A DNA stretch of 64,000 nucleotides, from assembly GCA_016758965.1 (NCBI GenBank), contig JAEPRB010000003.1, positions 124,001 through 188,000 on the forward strand, in the 5' to 3' direction. Positions 1 through 12,803 of the stretch are shown piece after piece. The translations under genes were made by a program, and so were the position numbers. A model generated the notes under the pieces. It searched no databases and had not been told where the DNA came from. It worked only from the letters and a program-made list of their open reading frames with translations. Within the stretch, counting starts at the first letter, position 1; each line of letters begins with the position of its first letter. The stretch comes from Circinella minor. Its lineage: Eukaryota > Mucoromycota > Mucoromycetes > Mucorales > Lichtheimiaceae.

Positions 1-683
1 ATTTTACTACTTTATTTTTAACTATACGCATATCAGCCTTTTTTTTTTTTTGGATCTATTCTCTCTTTTTTTTATATATATATAGCAACCAACAATAATA
101 AATCTTCTTTTTTTTCCAGGGTTCCAAACGCCTTTTTAAGAAAATATTTACTCCTTAAAAACTATAATTATAACTCTTATGAACCATTTTGACCACCTGT
201 TGTTCTCTTTTTTTGTTTTTTTGTAGTAACACATCTCCCATATTTCTCCTTATATTTTAGACGATAATAATAACAGAGTATTAAAAAATGTGTAATCTTT
301 CTAACCCTTATTCTTCCTTTTTCTTCACCTCTCTCTATAAAATTTCCAAAAGAGTTTATATTGCACACCTTTTTTTTTTCTTTATGGTTTTTTTTTCTTT
401 TACAAATAAGTTTTTTTTTCTTTTGACGTTGTTGAAATAAAAAAAAAAGGAGGGGGGGAGGTGAAAAACACCATGATTTGAGAAGTTGAATTTAGTCGAG
501 TATATAGTTGGGTGAGAACGAGAAAAAAGAGACACACACACAGAGAGAGAGAGAGAGAGAAAGAGATTTATTGTATATTTTTTTTGTTTTGTTGGTTGCA
601 TTGTTATACGTTTGTTGATCCTTGTTGTTTGAGTTGATTGGAAATATGTATAAAAAGATGTATATATATATATATATACTATT
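1..683. other. non-coding, downstream of SMD1
   Basis: I see no credible gene here. The stretch is AT-rich with pyrimidine runs, a (GA)n run near 541-562 and a TA run near 661-678. It contains the 3' untranslated region of the leftward SMD1 gene. The open frames crossing it are low-complexity translations of homopolymers. Confidence 0.6.
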
Positions 684-1414
684 TTAACGTCGGCCTCCTC
701 TGCCTCCACGACCTCCACGTCCACGAATACCACGTCCACGTCCACGACCAGCAGGTGCTATATATAATTAATAAAAAAACAACAGAATAATACAATCAGT
801 TATCCATTCTATTTATTCTCTCTTTCTTTCTTATCTTAATCTCTCTTTTTTTTTTTTACCTTCTTTGCTTTCCTTCTTTTTGCCCTTTGACTTTGGTGAG
901 TCGTCAATAAGCAATGTATCAAGTGGTAAACTATCTGGAAGAATAACACATCGAATATTATTTCCTCTAATACTGAGTGAATCCAAACTAGCTGGGTCTC
1001 GGTTCTTTACAGTCATCTTGACTGTCTTCAAATGTGTATTCATGCTCATGTCAACACCTAAAAGATAATAATATTTGTGAGGTTTTTATTTTTTTTAATT
1101 TTTAATCAATCAATCTTTTTTTTTATATATTTTTGATGCATATATCGTGATCCTGCTTTATATAATAAAAATTACCAGTGATTGTGCCGTTAACAACTGT
1201 GCCATTTTTCAACTCGACGGTAACCGTCTCGTTATTCAATTTCATTAAAAATCTACATTGATCGATTTGACGCGTATATATAATAAAAAACAAGATGAAT
1301 CGTTTAGCTTTTATATATATATATAAATATATATCTTTTTAAAAAAAATATATATAAGACATTTATTTTTATTTATTTTAATAATAAATAAATAATTTAC
1401 CTCACTAATTTCAT
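684..1414 (-). CDS. SMD1: small nuclear ribonucleoprotein Sm D1
   Basis: This is a core Sm-ring protein of the U1, U2, U4 and U5 snRNPs, acting in pre-mRNA splicing in the nucleus. I read four exons on the minus strand: 1414-1401, 1252-1176, 1057-860 and 757-684. The product is 120 aa, against about 119 in animals. The Sm1 motif reads [17 protein letters not shown] and continues into a [16 protein letters not shown] block. The Sm2 motif is [19 protein letters not shown]. The last exon encodes the arginine/glycine tail ([16 protein letters not shown], ending GGRR) that in this family is symmetrically dimethylated. The first exon codes only MKLV plus part of an arginine codon. All junctions are GT-AG and keep frame. 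The only oddity is a Cys in the usually Tyr/Phe position after RGNNIR. Confidence 0.95.
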
Positions 1415-2572
1415 GATTTAATAGAACGTGTTAGATGTATAAAATAAAAGAGTATTGAAATCGACAAACGAGGCAACACAGAGAGCAAAAGTATCTGTAT
1501 ACACCACACAAAGTCCTTTTTTGTGTCTCAACTTTCTGCCCACCATTATTAGGCTCAGCTTACGCAAAAGTGCTTTTTTTCACATATCCAGCTTGCCTTA
1601 TTTAAATTCAGCTTGCCTGATTTGGGGTTTACCTTTAGCCTAAGCCACTGTTTAAATGTCTCTATACAGTGAATATGTCTTAGTTGCTCATTAACAAAAC
1701 ACGTTTAAAGAATCTTATAGAATCAAGAATAAAGTGAAAGATGAATAAACAATAAAATTAAACTGTAAAAAGCTAATTTTCTAAAGCGATGCAAAATATA
1801 ATCTCATATATTTTATCAATATATTGAAATCTTTTCAACAACCCTACTTAGTATCTTAGTAACCTAGCAATATATTGGTTGCTGTGTATCTAAACAAACT
1901 ATTATTTTTAACAGCAAAAATAAAATACCTTTAACAGTATATGTACTTTTAACTGTTTGAGTCAACAGATATGCAAAAAAAAAAAAAAAAACTTTTGTTG
2001 GCAAAAATACCTCAAGCAGTGTGAGGAAAGACGAATATACAATGCAAAACAACACTTGGAATTTATCTTCTCTCCTTTGGCGATATCCTGTTTCATAGGA
2101 AACTCTTAATACTATTAAGGGGGTTAGTTAAGAAAATGTGAAATAAAAAGTTTTATTATTGCAGGAATTCAATTATAATTAAAAAAAAAATATAGTTGTG
2201 TAGTCGCTTATTGTTAGTTATTACAACGAACTTTTTTTTTTCAGGAACATAAATATGTTTCAGGTATCCAAACATTTGAAATAAAATATAAACTAGCGTT
2301 TTATATAAATGCATAAAAATATACATCATAGCTTAAAAAGCTTAAATTTATAAAAACAGATACATAAAAGAACCCTGTATATATAACGCATATATGTTCA
2401 ATCTTTTTTAAGTGTCTCTCGTGTTGTGATACTACTAAATTTCTATTTTTAGTATAACGCGAAAACAATTGTTTCTTTTCTTAGCCTCCCTTATTCTAAT
2501 TATTGCGCTCAGCCCTTTTTTTTTTTTTTGATAACGTGTTCTAGAAATAAAAAAAAACAATATCATAGTATA
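1415..2572. other. divergent intergenic region between SMD1 and BUD6
   Basis: This must hold the promoters of both flanking, divergently transcribed genes. It is AT-rich with short A and T runs. An imperfect direct repeat of CAGCTTGCCT(T/G)ATTT lies near 1589-1622. No open frame in it looks like protein. Confidence 0.5.
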
Positions 2573-5500
2573 ATGGATTATAATTCAGGCTCTTATGATG
2601 GCCATTATACTAATAATGCAAGAAGACCAGAAATGATTCACAGAACAAGTAGTAGTACTAGTAGAGTAAGTTTCTCTGAATTCCCTTTTTTCTTTATATA
2701 ACCCCCCCCTCTTTTCTTTCTTATTTTTTCGCAGTAAAAACTAATATTTTGTTGAAATTAACTAATTTTATAATATAGTCTGGTGAAATTGAACAAGTTG
2801 TTACTAAACTTTTAAGAACAACAAAAGCATTACTGGAAGCTTTAACGCATTGGTCACAACTACGTGCAAGTACAACTGAAATTCTCGAGTATCGCGAAAC
2901 GTTAGAAAGACAGTTTCATTTAGTGTCACAAGCATTTGAAGAAAATGGTGTTCACATGGGGTAAATAAACTTGTCATTATCATGTTTTATAAAATGATAA
3001 ATATTTATTGTGAAATATATATATACCTTCCTGTATTCATAAACTAACTCTTTCTTTATTTTTTTTTTTATTTTTTGTTCTTTACCTTTTCTTTATAAGT
3101 GATTTGGCGTGGATTCCTCATCAACTTAAAGAAACTGTTTCAGCAGCAATGAATGAAGAACCTTCACAGGCAACCCTTGACTTTCACTTACCAAAAATTC
3201 GTGACGTTATTGTACACTTATTGCATGGATTGAAAGGAAAACAACACTCACTTCGAGAACGGGATGCTCAACAGCAGCAACAACAACAACAGCAATGGAC
3301 AACTGCTCGAGATTCATATCGATCGACGGATTCATACCGTTCAACTGATTCTTGGCGTCGTGAAGTACCCCAAGCAGCATTAAATAGAGGTATGCAATCA
3401 CCTCCTCGAGGACCCATGTATCCACCTGATCGATCGCCACCACCCCCTGTTGGCAATCCTTCACGTTTAACAGCGTCTGATTACGATCCTCGTTCAAGTG
3501 GAATGCCTCGACCTTCTGTTTCTACTGAAAACTCATCTCGATATCCACGAGCTTATTCACCTATTCCTAACCAACAACAGCGAATCCCATCACCTTCTCG
3601 ATCAACATCATCTTCTGTCGATATGAACAATAATAGACCTCCTTCTTCATCATCTGTCGGTCATGCAAGTGGTTATTATTCACCTACACCAGCTTCTGCT
3701 ACAATTGGTAGTGGAGGAGCGGCACCACCCCCTCCTCCACCCCCTCCACCACCTCCAGCTGACACACAGCAACAACAACAACAACAACAATATTTAAAAC
3801 CACGTTCAGATTTTGATGAAAATGATCCTGGTACAGCAAGTGCACTTGCTGCATTGAAACGACAAGAGAATCTTGCTAGACGATCCTCCGTACGTCGCGC
3901 ATCTATGTTTCGAGCCAACGGTGCTACAGGCGATTACCATCCAATGAAACGTCCCGGAAATGAATTAGCACCACCTGTCCCATCGATTCCTTCACGTAGA
4001 TCGGTTGATAATATGAATAAGTTGGGTACGGTAACTGAAACACAACCTCTTACATCTGAACCTGAAAATGTAAATGAGGATGGACAACAAAATAATGAAG
4101 AATCGGATGAAAATGGTAAGTTTCTTTTTAAAAGTAAATTAAAACATACACTTCTATTCTTTATCTGTATGTCTATGTATGGGAAATTACAGATATGAGG
4201 AGAGGGATGGCAACAAAAAATAAATGGAAAATATTGAAATTTCTTGTCGATGGAACTAATGAAACCGAATATAAACATATGTAGGATTGACATTGTTTTT
4301 ACAAATTGGTAAACAAGTTAAAAAAGTATATTATACTGGCGAAATCAGTATCCCAGCCTTACGAATGCTATTTATCGAACGATTCAATTATTCTTCCGGT
4401 TTAAATGATTTCCCAAGTATATATATTCGTGATCCCTCTTTCAATGTTCAGTATGAATTGGAAAATCTCGAAGAAGTAACTAACAAAACTCTATTATCAC
4501 TTAACGTCAATGGTAAAATAAAAAAAAAATCTTTAATAATTATTATTGGCAGTAAAAAGGGGAAAGGATTGAGGAATTAACTTTATTGTTGCTTTTTTAT
4601 ATTTTATGTAGAGGAAGAAGCAGCCCAAAAACAATGGATGGATAAGGTGACTGAATCGGTCGAAAAAGAAATGGGAGAAATCCGACAATTATTTATTGAA
4701 CATGTGGATGAGATAAAGCAACAAGTTGCAGAAACTCAAAAATCAGTACAACAACAACAACAATCACAAGGAGCAGTACCTCCTCCACCACCTCCACCAC
4801 CTCCAGCTCCTGCAGTTGTACCTCCTACAGAATCATCACCCGAAGCATCCGAAACACCCGCATCCCAACCATCATCATCAGACCAACAAGATGGAACCTC
4901 ACAGATACCTACAGCACAATTACAATCACAACTACACGAGATCGAAACGTTACGTCGAGACATGGCTGTACTTCGACAAATTCAACGAGAAATGCGTCAA
5001 GGCACCGATGAAATTGTAGAAGAAATGAAAGAAAAAGCACAACAAATTCGGGATACTGAAGAGCAAGACAAAGAAAAACAAAAGGGTCGTTCCGCTGCTC
5101 GCCTCTTTATTGAAGATGGGAAAGAAAAGCTGTTGTCAGATTCAGATAAGATTACAGGTCGATTGGAAGATTTACAGGATACTGTGGATCAATTAAAGTT
5201 GGACGTGACACAACGCAAGTGCCGCCCAAGCGAAGCACAAATGACGCATTGTCAAAATGAACGAGAAACGGTTGCTAAGGAGATTGAAGAATTTGGAGCC
5301 TATATTGTGAGTGTCAAGCCTCGATGGAAAAAGACATGGGAGCAAGAATTACAAACAATTGTAAAGGAACAACAAATGTTGAAAGAACAAGAAGGTTTAT
5401 TATTGGATATGCGCGATGATTTGACAGCTCTTGTTGAAGTATATGAACAATTGGAAAAGATTTATGCGTACCAAGCCAAGGCCAAACCTATGGTTCGAGA

Positions 5501-5837
5501 ATTCCATGTTGCGCCTGCAGAAGAAGGATTTGAGGGTATGAATACTGTATTAAAGCAAGTAGCTTCTATTGATGTTGATCATGACCGACGATTACGAGCT
5601 ATGGAGCAAGCTGAAAAAATGCGTCAGCGAGAATTAGATAACCGCATTGATGAATTTGAACAAGAGTTGAGTACCTTTGTCGGTGCTAAGAAACTTAAAA
5701 AAACCGGAGGTGCAGAAGAAATCGAACGACTTCGGAAACAAAAAGATGCTGATATGCTCAAAAAAATGTATATGGAACGAGCACAAAAAGAAAAACAAAA
5801 GGATCAAGAAGAAGATGCCCCTGATGATAGCAATTAG
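2573..5837 (+). CDS. BUD6: Bud6/AIP3 actin-interacting polarity protein
   Basis: Bud6 is the fungal nucleation-promoting factor that feeds actin monomers to formins at polarity sites. My model has five exons: 2573-2665, 2779-2960, 3100-4115, 4285-4512 and 4612-5837, giving 914 aa. The N-terminal helical part (EIEQVVTKLLRTTKALLEAL onward) matches the Bud6 N-terminal region. A long disordered middle follows with poly-Q, poly-P and many Ser/Arg blocks. The AIP3 domain starts at LFLQIGKQVKKVYYTGEIS and runs through LRMLFIERFNYSSGLNDFP and IYIRDPSFNVQYELENLEEV. The C-terminal half is a long coiled coil with a conserved SVKPRWKKTWEQELQ segment. The intron at 4116-4284 is long for this gene and could instead contain a short exon; see findings. 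The family call rests on the AIP3 signature and is firm. Confidence 0.9.
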
Positions 5838-6533
5838 GTTTTTTTTTTCTCACTCATTTTTTTTATCAAGTTTTTATATTATTATCATTATTTTCATATA
5901 CCTTTTATAAAAAAAAAACATGTCAAATTTGATTTTTTATCTTCAATTACTGTGCTATCTATTATATATTATCCTATCTTTCTATTTCTTTATGATAAGC
6001 TTTTTTCTTTTGTGATGAGAAGTTCATAATTCACAGGGCCCGTATTCCCATGTTGCACAGTGTAACATTCTTTTTCTTCTCCTTTTTCCTTCTACCCCCC
6101 CCCCAATAATTATATCTCCTGCTATGTTATTGCGCAACTGATAAAAAATATATCTATATTTTTTACTAAAAAATACATGTCTCACCAAAAGAATAATAAA
6201 CAAGATGATTACAAATTATGATGAATATACGCAATCAAATTTCGGAAAGATATGTTACATATATTAAGTCGATGAATCGATTTGTCAGAAGCAAATGGTA
6301 AGGTCCTTATATAAAAAAAAAAGCACGCGATCTAGTCGGGCCGCATGATCAAAATGGGGTTTGGATTGATACCGTCGGGACTCGGTAATGAAAAAGCCGC
6401 GCAAGAAGCACGTTTGTGAAACGCTTAAATAAAAGTGGCGAAAAGAGGAAAAAAAAGGAGCACGTTTTCTGTGTTTTTTTCTCTTTCTTTTCATCTTTCT
6501 TAAGTTTTTTTTTTTTTTCACATACATAACACC
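5838..6533. other. intergenic, BUD6 3' end and promoter of the next gene
   Basis: The left part is T-rich downstream sequence of BUD6. A higher-GC patch at about 6325-6420 (GTCGGGCCGCATGATC and a nearby CGTCGGGACTCGG) lies just upstream of the next start codon and may be its core promoter or 5' leader. No gene is visible. Confidence 0.4.
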
Positions 6534-7019
6534 ATGGCTATAGCCAGTATATTTCACTCATCATCACCTTCGAAAAATAAACGACCATCGTTAGAAATAT
6601 CAATAAACAAACGCTGGAGTAATTCTACTACATCCATTGATTCACCGACATCTCGCGTGCGTCAACGTTTTTCATCTATTTTACACAAACGAAAGTCATC
6701 GATTACCACCCTTGAAACATTGGATAGTAATCATAGTAGCGAACCCCGGTATTCATCAAGTTCTGATCGATCATCTTTACAACAACCACCTACACCTCCA
6801 CCGCATACTCCTAATCATCATTATTACCAAGATACATTATTTGAAGTGGAAGAAAAAACATGTCCTTTGAATTTGGCACAGCAAGTACGAATTGTATTGG
6901 GATCAACAATGGATGATATTGATGAAGAAATTGAATTGGAGTGGGAGGATCATCGTAAAGAATTGCGTCAATCTCTTCAGTTACCAAAGCAGCCTATATC
7001 TTATACCGACATCATATAA
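6534..7019 (+). CDS. hypothetical protein, Ser-rich, 161 aa
   Basis: This is a single-exon open frame of 161 codons beginning ACCATGG, a good eukaryotic start context, after a long T-rich leader. I do not recognise the family. The first 100 residues are basic and Ser/Thr/Pro-rich (RWSNSTTSIDSPTSRVRQR), as expected for a disordered, possibly phosphorylated region. The C-terminal part looks folded or helical and acidic: LNLAQQVRIVLGSTMDDIDE, then ELEWEDHRKELRQSLQLPK. No membrane segment or signal peptide is evident. The codon content of the C-terminal segment looks genuine, so I take the gene as real, without a function. Confidence 0.65.
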   Translation: MAIASIFHSSSPSKNKRPSLEISINKRWSNSTTSIDSPTSRVRQRFSSILHKRKSSITTLETLDSNHSSEPRYSSSSDRSSLQQPPTPPPHTPNHHYYQDTLFEVEEKTCPLNLAQQVRIVLGSTMDDIDEEIELEWEDHRKELRQSLQLPKQPISYTDII

Positions 7020-9220
7020 AAAAAAGTCAAGCTATACTATATTATATTCCCCTCCCCCAAATTTGTTTTTCTTTGACACACATCTTTTACTTGTACAGTT
7101 TATCATTATAGACAACAATCCATCTTATTATTACTATATTATTACTATTTATTTATTCTTACTTTGTATAATTTTATTATAATCCATTCAATCACATTTA
7201 TTAATAATACAACAACAACCCATTAATCTATCATACTATCTCACTTACACTTATTATTAATACGTATTGAAATTGAAATGGAGGATGGGGTAGTGAGGAG
7301 TTGCTATTATATGGGTAACACTAAATAATCCATTAACCTTCCTGGTGCCACAATTCCGAAATGTTATGATATCATTATTTTTCTTTATTTTGTTTCCATA
7401 CTTTTATGTTTCTTTTTTAGTCTGCTGGCTGACTGAATGAAACAAAATAATGTTATCGTTTGGATCTCATATGAATATAATCCATTTTCTTTTCAAAGAC
7501 ACGATTAGAAAAAAACAAAAAAAATTCTGCTAACATATCAGATAGGTATTTATTATCCATATCAGCCTAAAAGTAACTGAGGTTTGATTCTCTAGTTACA
7601 CCAAAAATTTGATTGGTTCTAATAAAACCTTGTAGAGAGAAAGAGAAAGAGCTTTTTTTTTCACACTCTATTATCCGACTTTGAAGGTATTTCAAAGAAG
7701 TTTCGATTTTTACGTTTCATTTGTGTGTGTGTGTGTGTGTAGGTGGATGCTTTTCTTCGTAAATATAACTGGTCCGTGAGAAATATGATCTTAACTCCTT
7801 CCTTCTCTTGCTTTCCTTTCGATCTAATGACTTAAGTTTCTCAAAACTTGACCAAATTATTATTTATTTTATGGTGATTTCATAATCTTATCATATTGAT
7901 CCCATGTCCAATTTTTTTTTTTGGGCTCACTTGTATTTGGTTCTTTCTAGATGTAAACAATGACATTACTTTTTCTATTTTAGATGCATGTTGATAAGTA
8001 AGAGTAAACAATAACAATATCATGTAACATTTTTGTTGCGGAGATAAGCAACTCACCGGACCGAAATGCACAGATTAAATTTGCTCTGTTTTATGCTTTT
8101 ATACTAAAGAAAAAAGAAAAAAGAACGTCATGGTATTTGAAGCATGGTCCATTTCTAGAAAAGGTAAGCAAAATGTATTTTATTACGCGTAGTACGAACA
8201 ATAGCTTTAATGGCGGGAAAGTATATTTTTAAGGTGGGTGGGAATTATTAGATAAATTACATAATTATGTATATCATATAAACCCTTTTTTGACAGATCA
8301 TATTTCTAATACACATAAATGCGAGTTATTATTTCTAATGGAAAAAATAAAAATAAAAAAGTACATTATACTCACACACACAGAGAGAGAGCAAAGAAAT
8401 ACAATGAATAGTAACTTTATTTTTTTTTTCACACAATTTCACATATACACTAATTATTATTGCTTAAATACTCTTCCCACACCAAGTCAGGAACAAGAAT
8501 TGGGGGTAATAATAATGAAAATTCCGCCATCATCCGCCACCCAACATTAAAATAAAAGAATACAGTAGTATTATAACATGTATCAAGTATAAGAACGCCA
8601 AAACGTTTCACAAAATTTACCCCGCAGCATAATCTCAGTTTTCTTTTTTTTCAAGCATAAATTTAAGTTTAGTCTAAATACTCTTTACTGTGTGTATTAT
8701 ATCACATACTTTTTTATTTTTATGCTGGAGCATCATTATACATACTATCTGGTACTAGATATTGTCTGAAACTATTTTATGTAATGAGTTACAATACCGT
8801 CATTGATTTACTGTTTATAGATGTTGCACAGAATAGTTCAACACAAGCCAGCGAAAAAAAAAGAACAGGGTCCCCCCCCCCTGCAATGCTATATTATGTT
8901 AAGCAGTTGTTCAGATCAAAAAAGAAAAGAAAATAGAAAAACCATCTCATCGCTATTTTATCAAGAATACGTAGAGTAACATAATAGTGCTTTTTCATAT
9001 ACTTTATAGCACTATATGTGTATGGTGCAAATGCGATAGGAAGATTGCTGGTAGCAATGAATATGATATGATACTAATAAACCGAACACTAAATAAAACG
9101 TGATCTGATATTTATTGCTTTTAACTCCAAGATCAACAATAGAATAGGCTTAATTTATATGTTGTATAAAATATAGGGTTTTCTTCTTCTACAAACTGAC
9201 CGTTCTCTGTACCCTTTTGA
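7020..9220. other. gene-poor intergenic block
   Basis: There is no gene I can support in 2.2 kb. It holds a (GT)n run near 7722-7740, several A/T runs, and one TACGTAG heptamer at 8968-8974. A minus-strand frame at 7880-8071 is weakly protein-like but has no recognisable motif. Confidence 0.5.
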
Positions 9221-10029
9221 TTTAAAATCAAGTGTACGCATTTGATTATTATGAACAAGGAGTTTACACGACCCACAATGAATTATAGCCTAGCTATCAC
9301 CAGTCTCAACAAGGATGGATGTAGATTGCTATAAATAGGCCAATAAAATTGTTTACAGAAAATATACGATACACGCAACAGCGAATTAATGACTGTCATT
9401 CATTTTCTCGAAAAAACTGGAATACAAATGTACGTGTTTCCGATCAAGTTGCAACAAGCGGAATAATTTATAAGTATTGGAATCAAAACTGTTTTGACTC
9501 GGCGAGAAAATAATATAACTGAACGTACTACTAGCAATAAAGAGGATGAAATTGATAAGGATATTGAGAATAGAAAGAGCACGAGAAGGGTAAACCGGTC
9601 CTTGTTATTCCTCAGGATGAGGATAATGAGAATTTTAATATTGATCGGTTTGTTGAACTTGTTGAATTATGTAGTTAAAGCTTTTTACTTTTTATTATCA
9701 ACATGCGTAAACTCAATAACCTCATAATATATAGGTACACTCAGAATGAAAAGAGCGTTATATTCATCTTGCGTAAATTTTTCTTTTGGAAACGATGAAG
9801 ATATTTTTTGTGCGACTGTGGTTGCAGATATTCAAGAACAAGATACGTGCCCGTCATTAGAAACCAGCTTTATCTCTATCTATCTGTGTCAAACTTACTA
9901 TTTATTTATTTTACAATTTACAATAATAAGAAAGACTCCAAAAGTCGTTTTCAAATCGTATACCCACCAAAGTTGAATCTCGAGCAAGGAACGGTATCAA
10001 AAATTTTTATAAGGGACAAAGGGGTGTAA
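9221..10029 (+). pseudogene. decayed coding block, unknown family
   Basis: Several adjacent frames read like protein but do not join cleanly. Segment 9221-9334 reads TMNYSLAITSLNKDG before a stop. Segment 9389-9573 contains one in-frame TAA. Segment 9574-9670 reads KGKPVLVIPQDEDNENFNID and could be an exon, since it begins after an AG and ends at a GTAGTT donor. A 64-nt intron (9671-9734) would join it in frame to 9735 onward (SSCVNFSFGNDEDIFCATVV). The final piece at 9931-10029 (FQIVYPPKLNLEQGTVSKIF) is in another frame. I infer a degraded or fast-diverging multi-exon gene. I do not recognise the family. Confidence 0.35.
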
Positions 10030-10682
10030 ACAATAAACATACATGAAGAAAAAGTTATATTATAAGAGAAAAGAATTCGAGAAAATAAAGAAAAAGTCAA
10101 TTGACAAAAAGTAGAATAAGGGGATACTAGAGTTCGACAATAAGTTGAATGAATGGTTTTGCTTATCTATGTGTATACGTGTTAAACTTTCTAATAATTA
10201 TTATTAGCAATAATAACAAGAAAAAAATGGTTTCGGTTGCTACTTCGTTGTTAGCTGTCGGTTCTCATAAATCGTCATCGTGTATTTCGCATTAGTGTTT
10301 AAGTCGTAGTCATAGAAATAACCGGTGTTTGTTGCTGTACGTTATGCTGGTAGTGATTTTAGGATAAAAGAAACTGGACTATTGGAGACTACATAGAAAG
10401 CATAGTTAAGAAGGGTGTGTACATATCAGTCTGTTTGTCAAAATTAATATGACATCCTTGCGAATTTGTTACTATTATTATAAATTTACACACTCATCAA
10501 AAGAGTAATCATACATATTGTAGTGCTCTGACATCTATCCCTAAAAGCTTAAAAGGTTGATATCCACGCAATTGAGCATAACTCTTTTCTCCTTGACAGA
10601 TGACGGAGTTTAAAGTCCATCCATGATATGGCTGGCTAATTCTCTTTTTCTTTACTTGTACACAGACCTCGATTCGAAAAAA
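10030..10682. other. promoter and leader region of the rhodanese gene
   Basis: No gene is visible. An in-frame ATG at 10623 would add 20 residues to the next gene. I prefer the ATG at 10683 because the protein then starts with a typical mitochondrial presequence. Confidence 0.4.
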
Positions 10683-12260
10683 ATGAATGCAAGAACATGG
10701 AGCAAAGTGACAACAACAATAACGACATCCCATTTCCGTCAACAATTTCTACGTGTTGTTTCAAAATCCAAGTTTACATCTATTGCAAAACCACTTATTC
10801 CAATCTTACATTATGAACTTCCTTCATGTGCTCGACCTAAACCATTATTACGCTATTACAGCAACGTACCGATAACTACAACTAACAGGAACATACCAAA
10901 ATTTTCTCCAACTTCTCAACAACAGAAATATGTTGTGCATGACAACGATGCAACTCAATTGTATAAACCGATCGCTTTTTACAGTCTCATTCCGATCTCA
11001 CAAGAACGTGTGGTCATTCTACGAGATATGATTGAATCTCGGTTATCTGAACTTGGTGTGGTGGGACGAATTTACCTAGCACCCGAGGAAGGCATTGGTG
11101 GGATTAATAGTCAAATGGCAGTACCATTATCCCAAATGACTCTCCTGAAAAAGTTTTTTAATGATTTACATGATGATTTTGGTGCAATTTCTTTTACAGA
11201 AGGAATAGAAGAATTAAAAGAACCTTGCTTTCGAAAATTACGGGTTATGATTAAAAAGAATGTATGCATGCTTTCAAATCAGATAAAATTATGATTTAAT
11301 AGGCTATTCATTTATTTTCTACATAAACTGGATATTATTAATATTTATTTATTTTATCGTGTATAAATAGCTTGTAGGTGTAAGAAAGTCGATAAGTGCA
11401 AGCGATCTAATAGATCCGTCAAACCATCATTTGGACCCAGCATCTTGGCATAAACAATTAAATGAAAAAGCAGACAAGGCTTTCTTGGTGGATATGAGGA
11501 ATCATTATGAATAGTAAGCTTTTATAAACATAATGAACTGTTTTTTTTTCAAACTAAACACATTTTCACCATGCTCTGTTCGTTTTAATAGCGATATGGG
11601 GCATTTTGAACATGCTGCTAAATTGGATGTTGATACATTTCGAGAAGGTTTGGATGAATTACAAAGTATGATCAAGGACCAACCGGATAAAACATTATAC
11701 ATGTACTGTACTGGTGGAATACGATGTGATGTGACGGCATCTTACTTACGAAAGAAAGGAATAAATGACTTTAAAATGGTAATTCAAATATAGTGAAAAT
11801 GATAAAGAGGAATCGAAAATCGAAACATTTATCGATAATTAATGCTATTTTTTTATATCTCGATAAAAAATAGCTTAAAGGAGGAATTACTGCCTATGGA
11901 AACTATATCAAGTCATTATGTAATAATGGTAACGACGACGATGACGAAAACAATGATACAACAATTCGATCTTTGTTTCGCGGGAAAAACTTCTCGTTTG
12001 ATGATAGACGAGGAGAAAGAATCACTGACGATGTGTTAACTCAATGTTATCAATGTGGAAAGTCGTGTGATGTTCTCCATAACTGCGCAAATACACGATG
12101 TCATCTTTTATTCGTCCAGTGTGAATCTTGTCGACAAGCTATGAACAAAACCTGTAGTGATACTTGTCATGATGTCTTATTAGGAAAAGAAGCATGGGAT
12201 GTGGATTATGACTATCATCGTCAAATTCGACCGATGGATGCCTCTTCTTTATCTTCTTAA
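10683..12260 (+). CDS. TrhO/UPF0176-type rhodanese-domain protein, probably mitochondrial
   Basis: Four exons (10683-11261, 11371-11513, 11592-11778, 11874-12260) encode 431 aa. The bacterial relatives (YceA/TrhO) hydroxylate uridine 34 of tRNA, and the animal relative is TSTD2. An N-terminal acylphosphatase-like domain reads YKPIAFYSLIPIS, then GRIYLAPEEGIGGINSQM. The rhodanese domain follows, with VDMRNHYEYDMGHFEHA and the active-site loop MYCTGGIRCDVTASYLRKKG. The first Cys of that loop is the predicted catalytic residue. A Cys-rich C-terminal segment (CYQCGKSC, then CESCRQAMNKTC) resembles the zinc-ribbon tail of this family. The first 40 residues are rich in Arg, Ser and Thr and lack acidic residues, which suggests mitochondrial import. 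An Asp/Asn-rich insert sits inside the last exon. tRNA hydroxylation as the function is inferred from the family. Confidence 0.88.
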
Positions 12261-12803
12261 TGATAGTAACAACTTACTCACACAATAGTTGTGAGCAGAA
12301 AAAAAAAAGAAAATAATGCTATAGATTTCTGTGTCGACTTATTATGCATTTTTACATTAACTAAATGAAAGAAGGTATATTATAGTTATTTTTTCGGTGA
12401 TAGGCACCAGATATAGATAATTAACGTCTATTGTTTTCTGTTTTTTTCATCCATTCTAAACTATATTTATTACCACTTACTACTTCAAAATAATATTTTA
12501 TCATCATTTTCATGTACTATTACAAATATGTATTAATAAATTACAATAATGAGAAAAGACAGATTCATACGCGTATTTATACACACAGAAATAATATGGT
12601 TCACATATTTTTTCCCAGCTGTCGCTCTGCATCTTCAACAAATTTTATACAAACAATATTAGACCTTATCTTCAATCCGTACATGTATAGTGCTAATTTT
12701 TACGTATTCATGACAAAATGTTCTCTTTCGGCAAAATGTCTGTAGTACGTAATAGGTCTTTGCTTCAATTTTGAAAAGCCCTTCATCGAGTTCAACTTCT
12801 GTG
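12261..12803. other. intergenic, start of gene-poor block
   Basis: This is 3' flanking sequence of the rhodanese gene followed by AT-rich DNA. I see nothing coding. Confidence 0.45.

Noticed and set aside
356..745. Minus-strand open frame of 129 codons across the window start
   Set aside because: It overlaps the last SMD1 exon in another frame and is mostly translation of homopolymers and dinucleotide runs.
3207..3918. Minus-strand poly-C/poly-G frames inside BUD6
   Set aside because: They are antisense shadows of the poly-Q and poly-P codons of BUD6.
10623..10682. Upstream ATG extending the rhodanese gene by 20 residues
   Set aside because: The extra residues are hydrophobic with no family feature, and starting at 10683 gives a better mitochondrial presequence.
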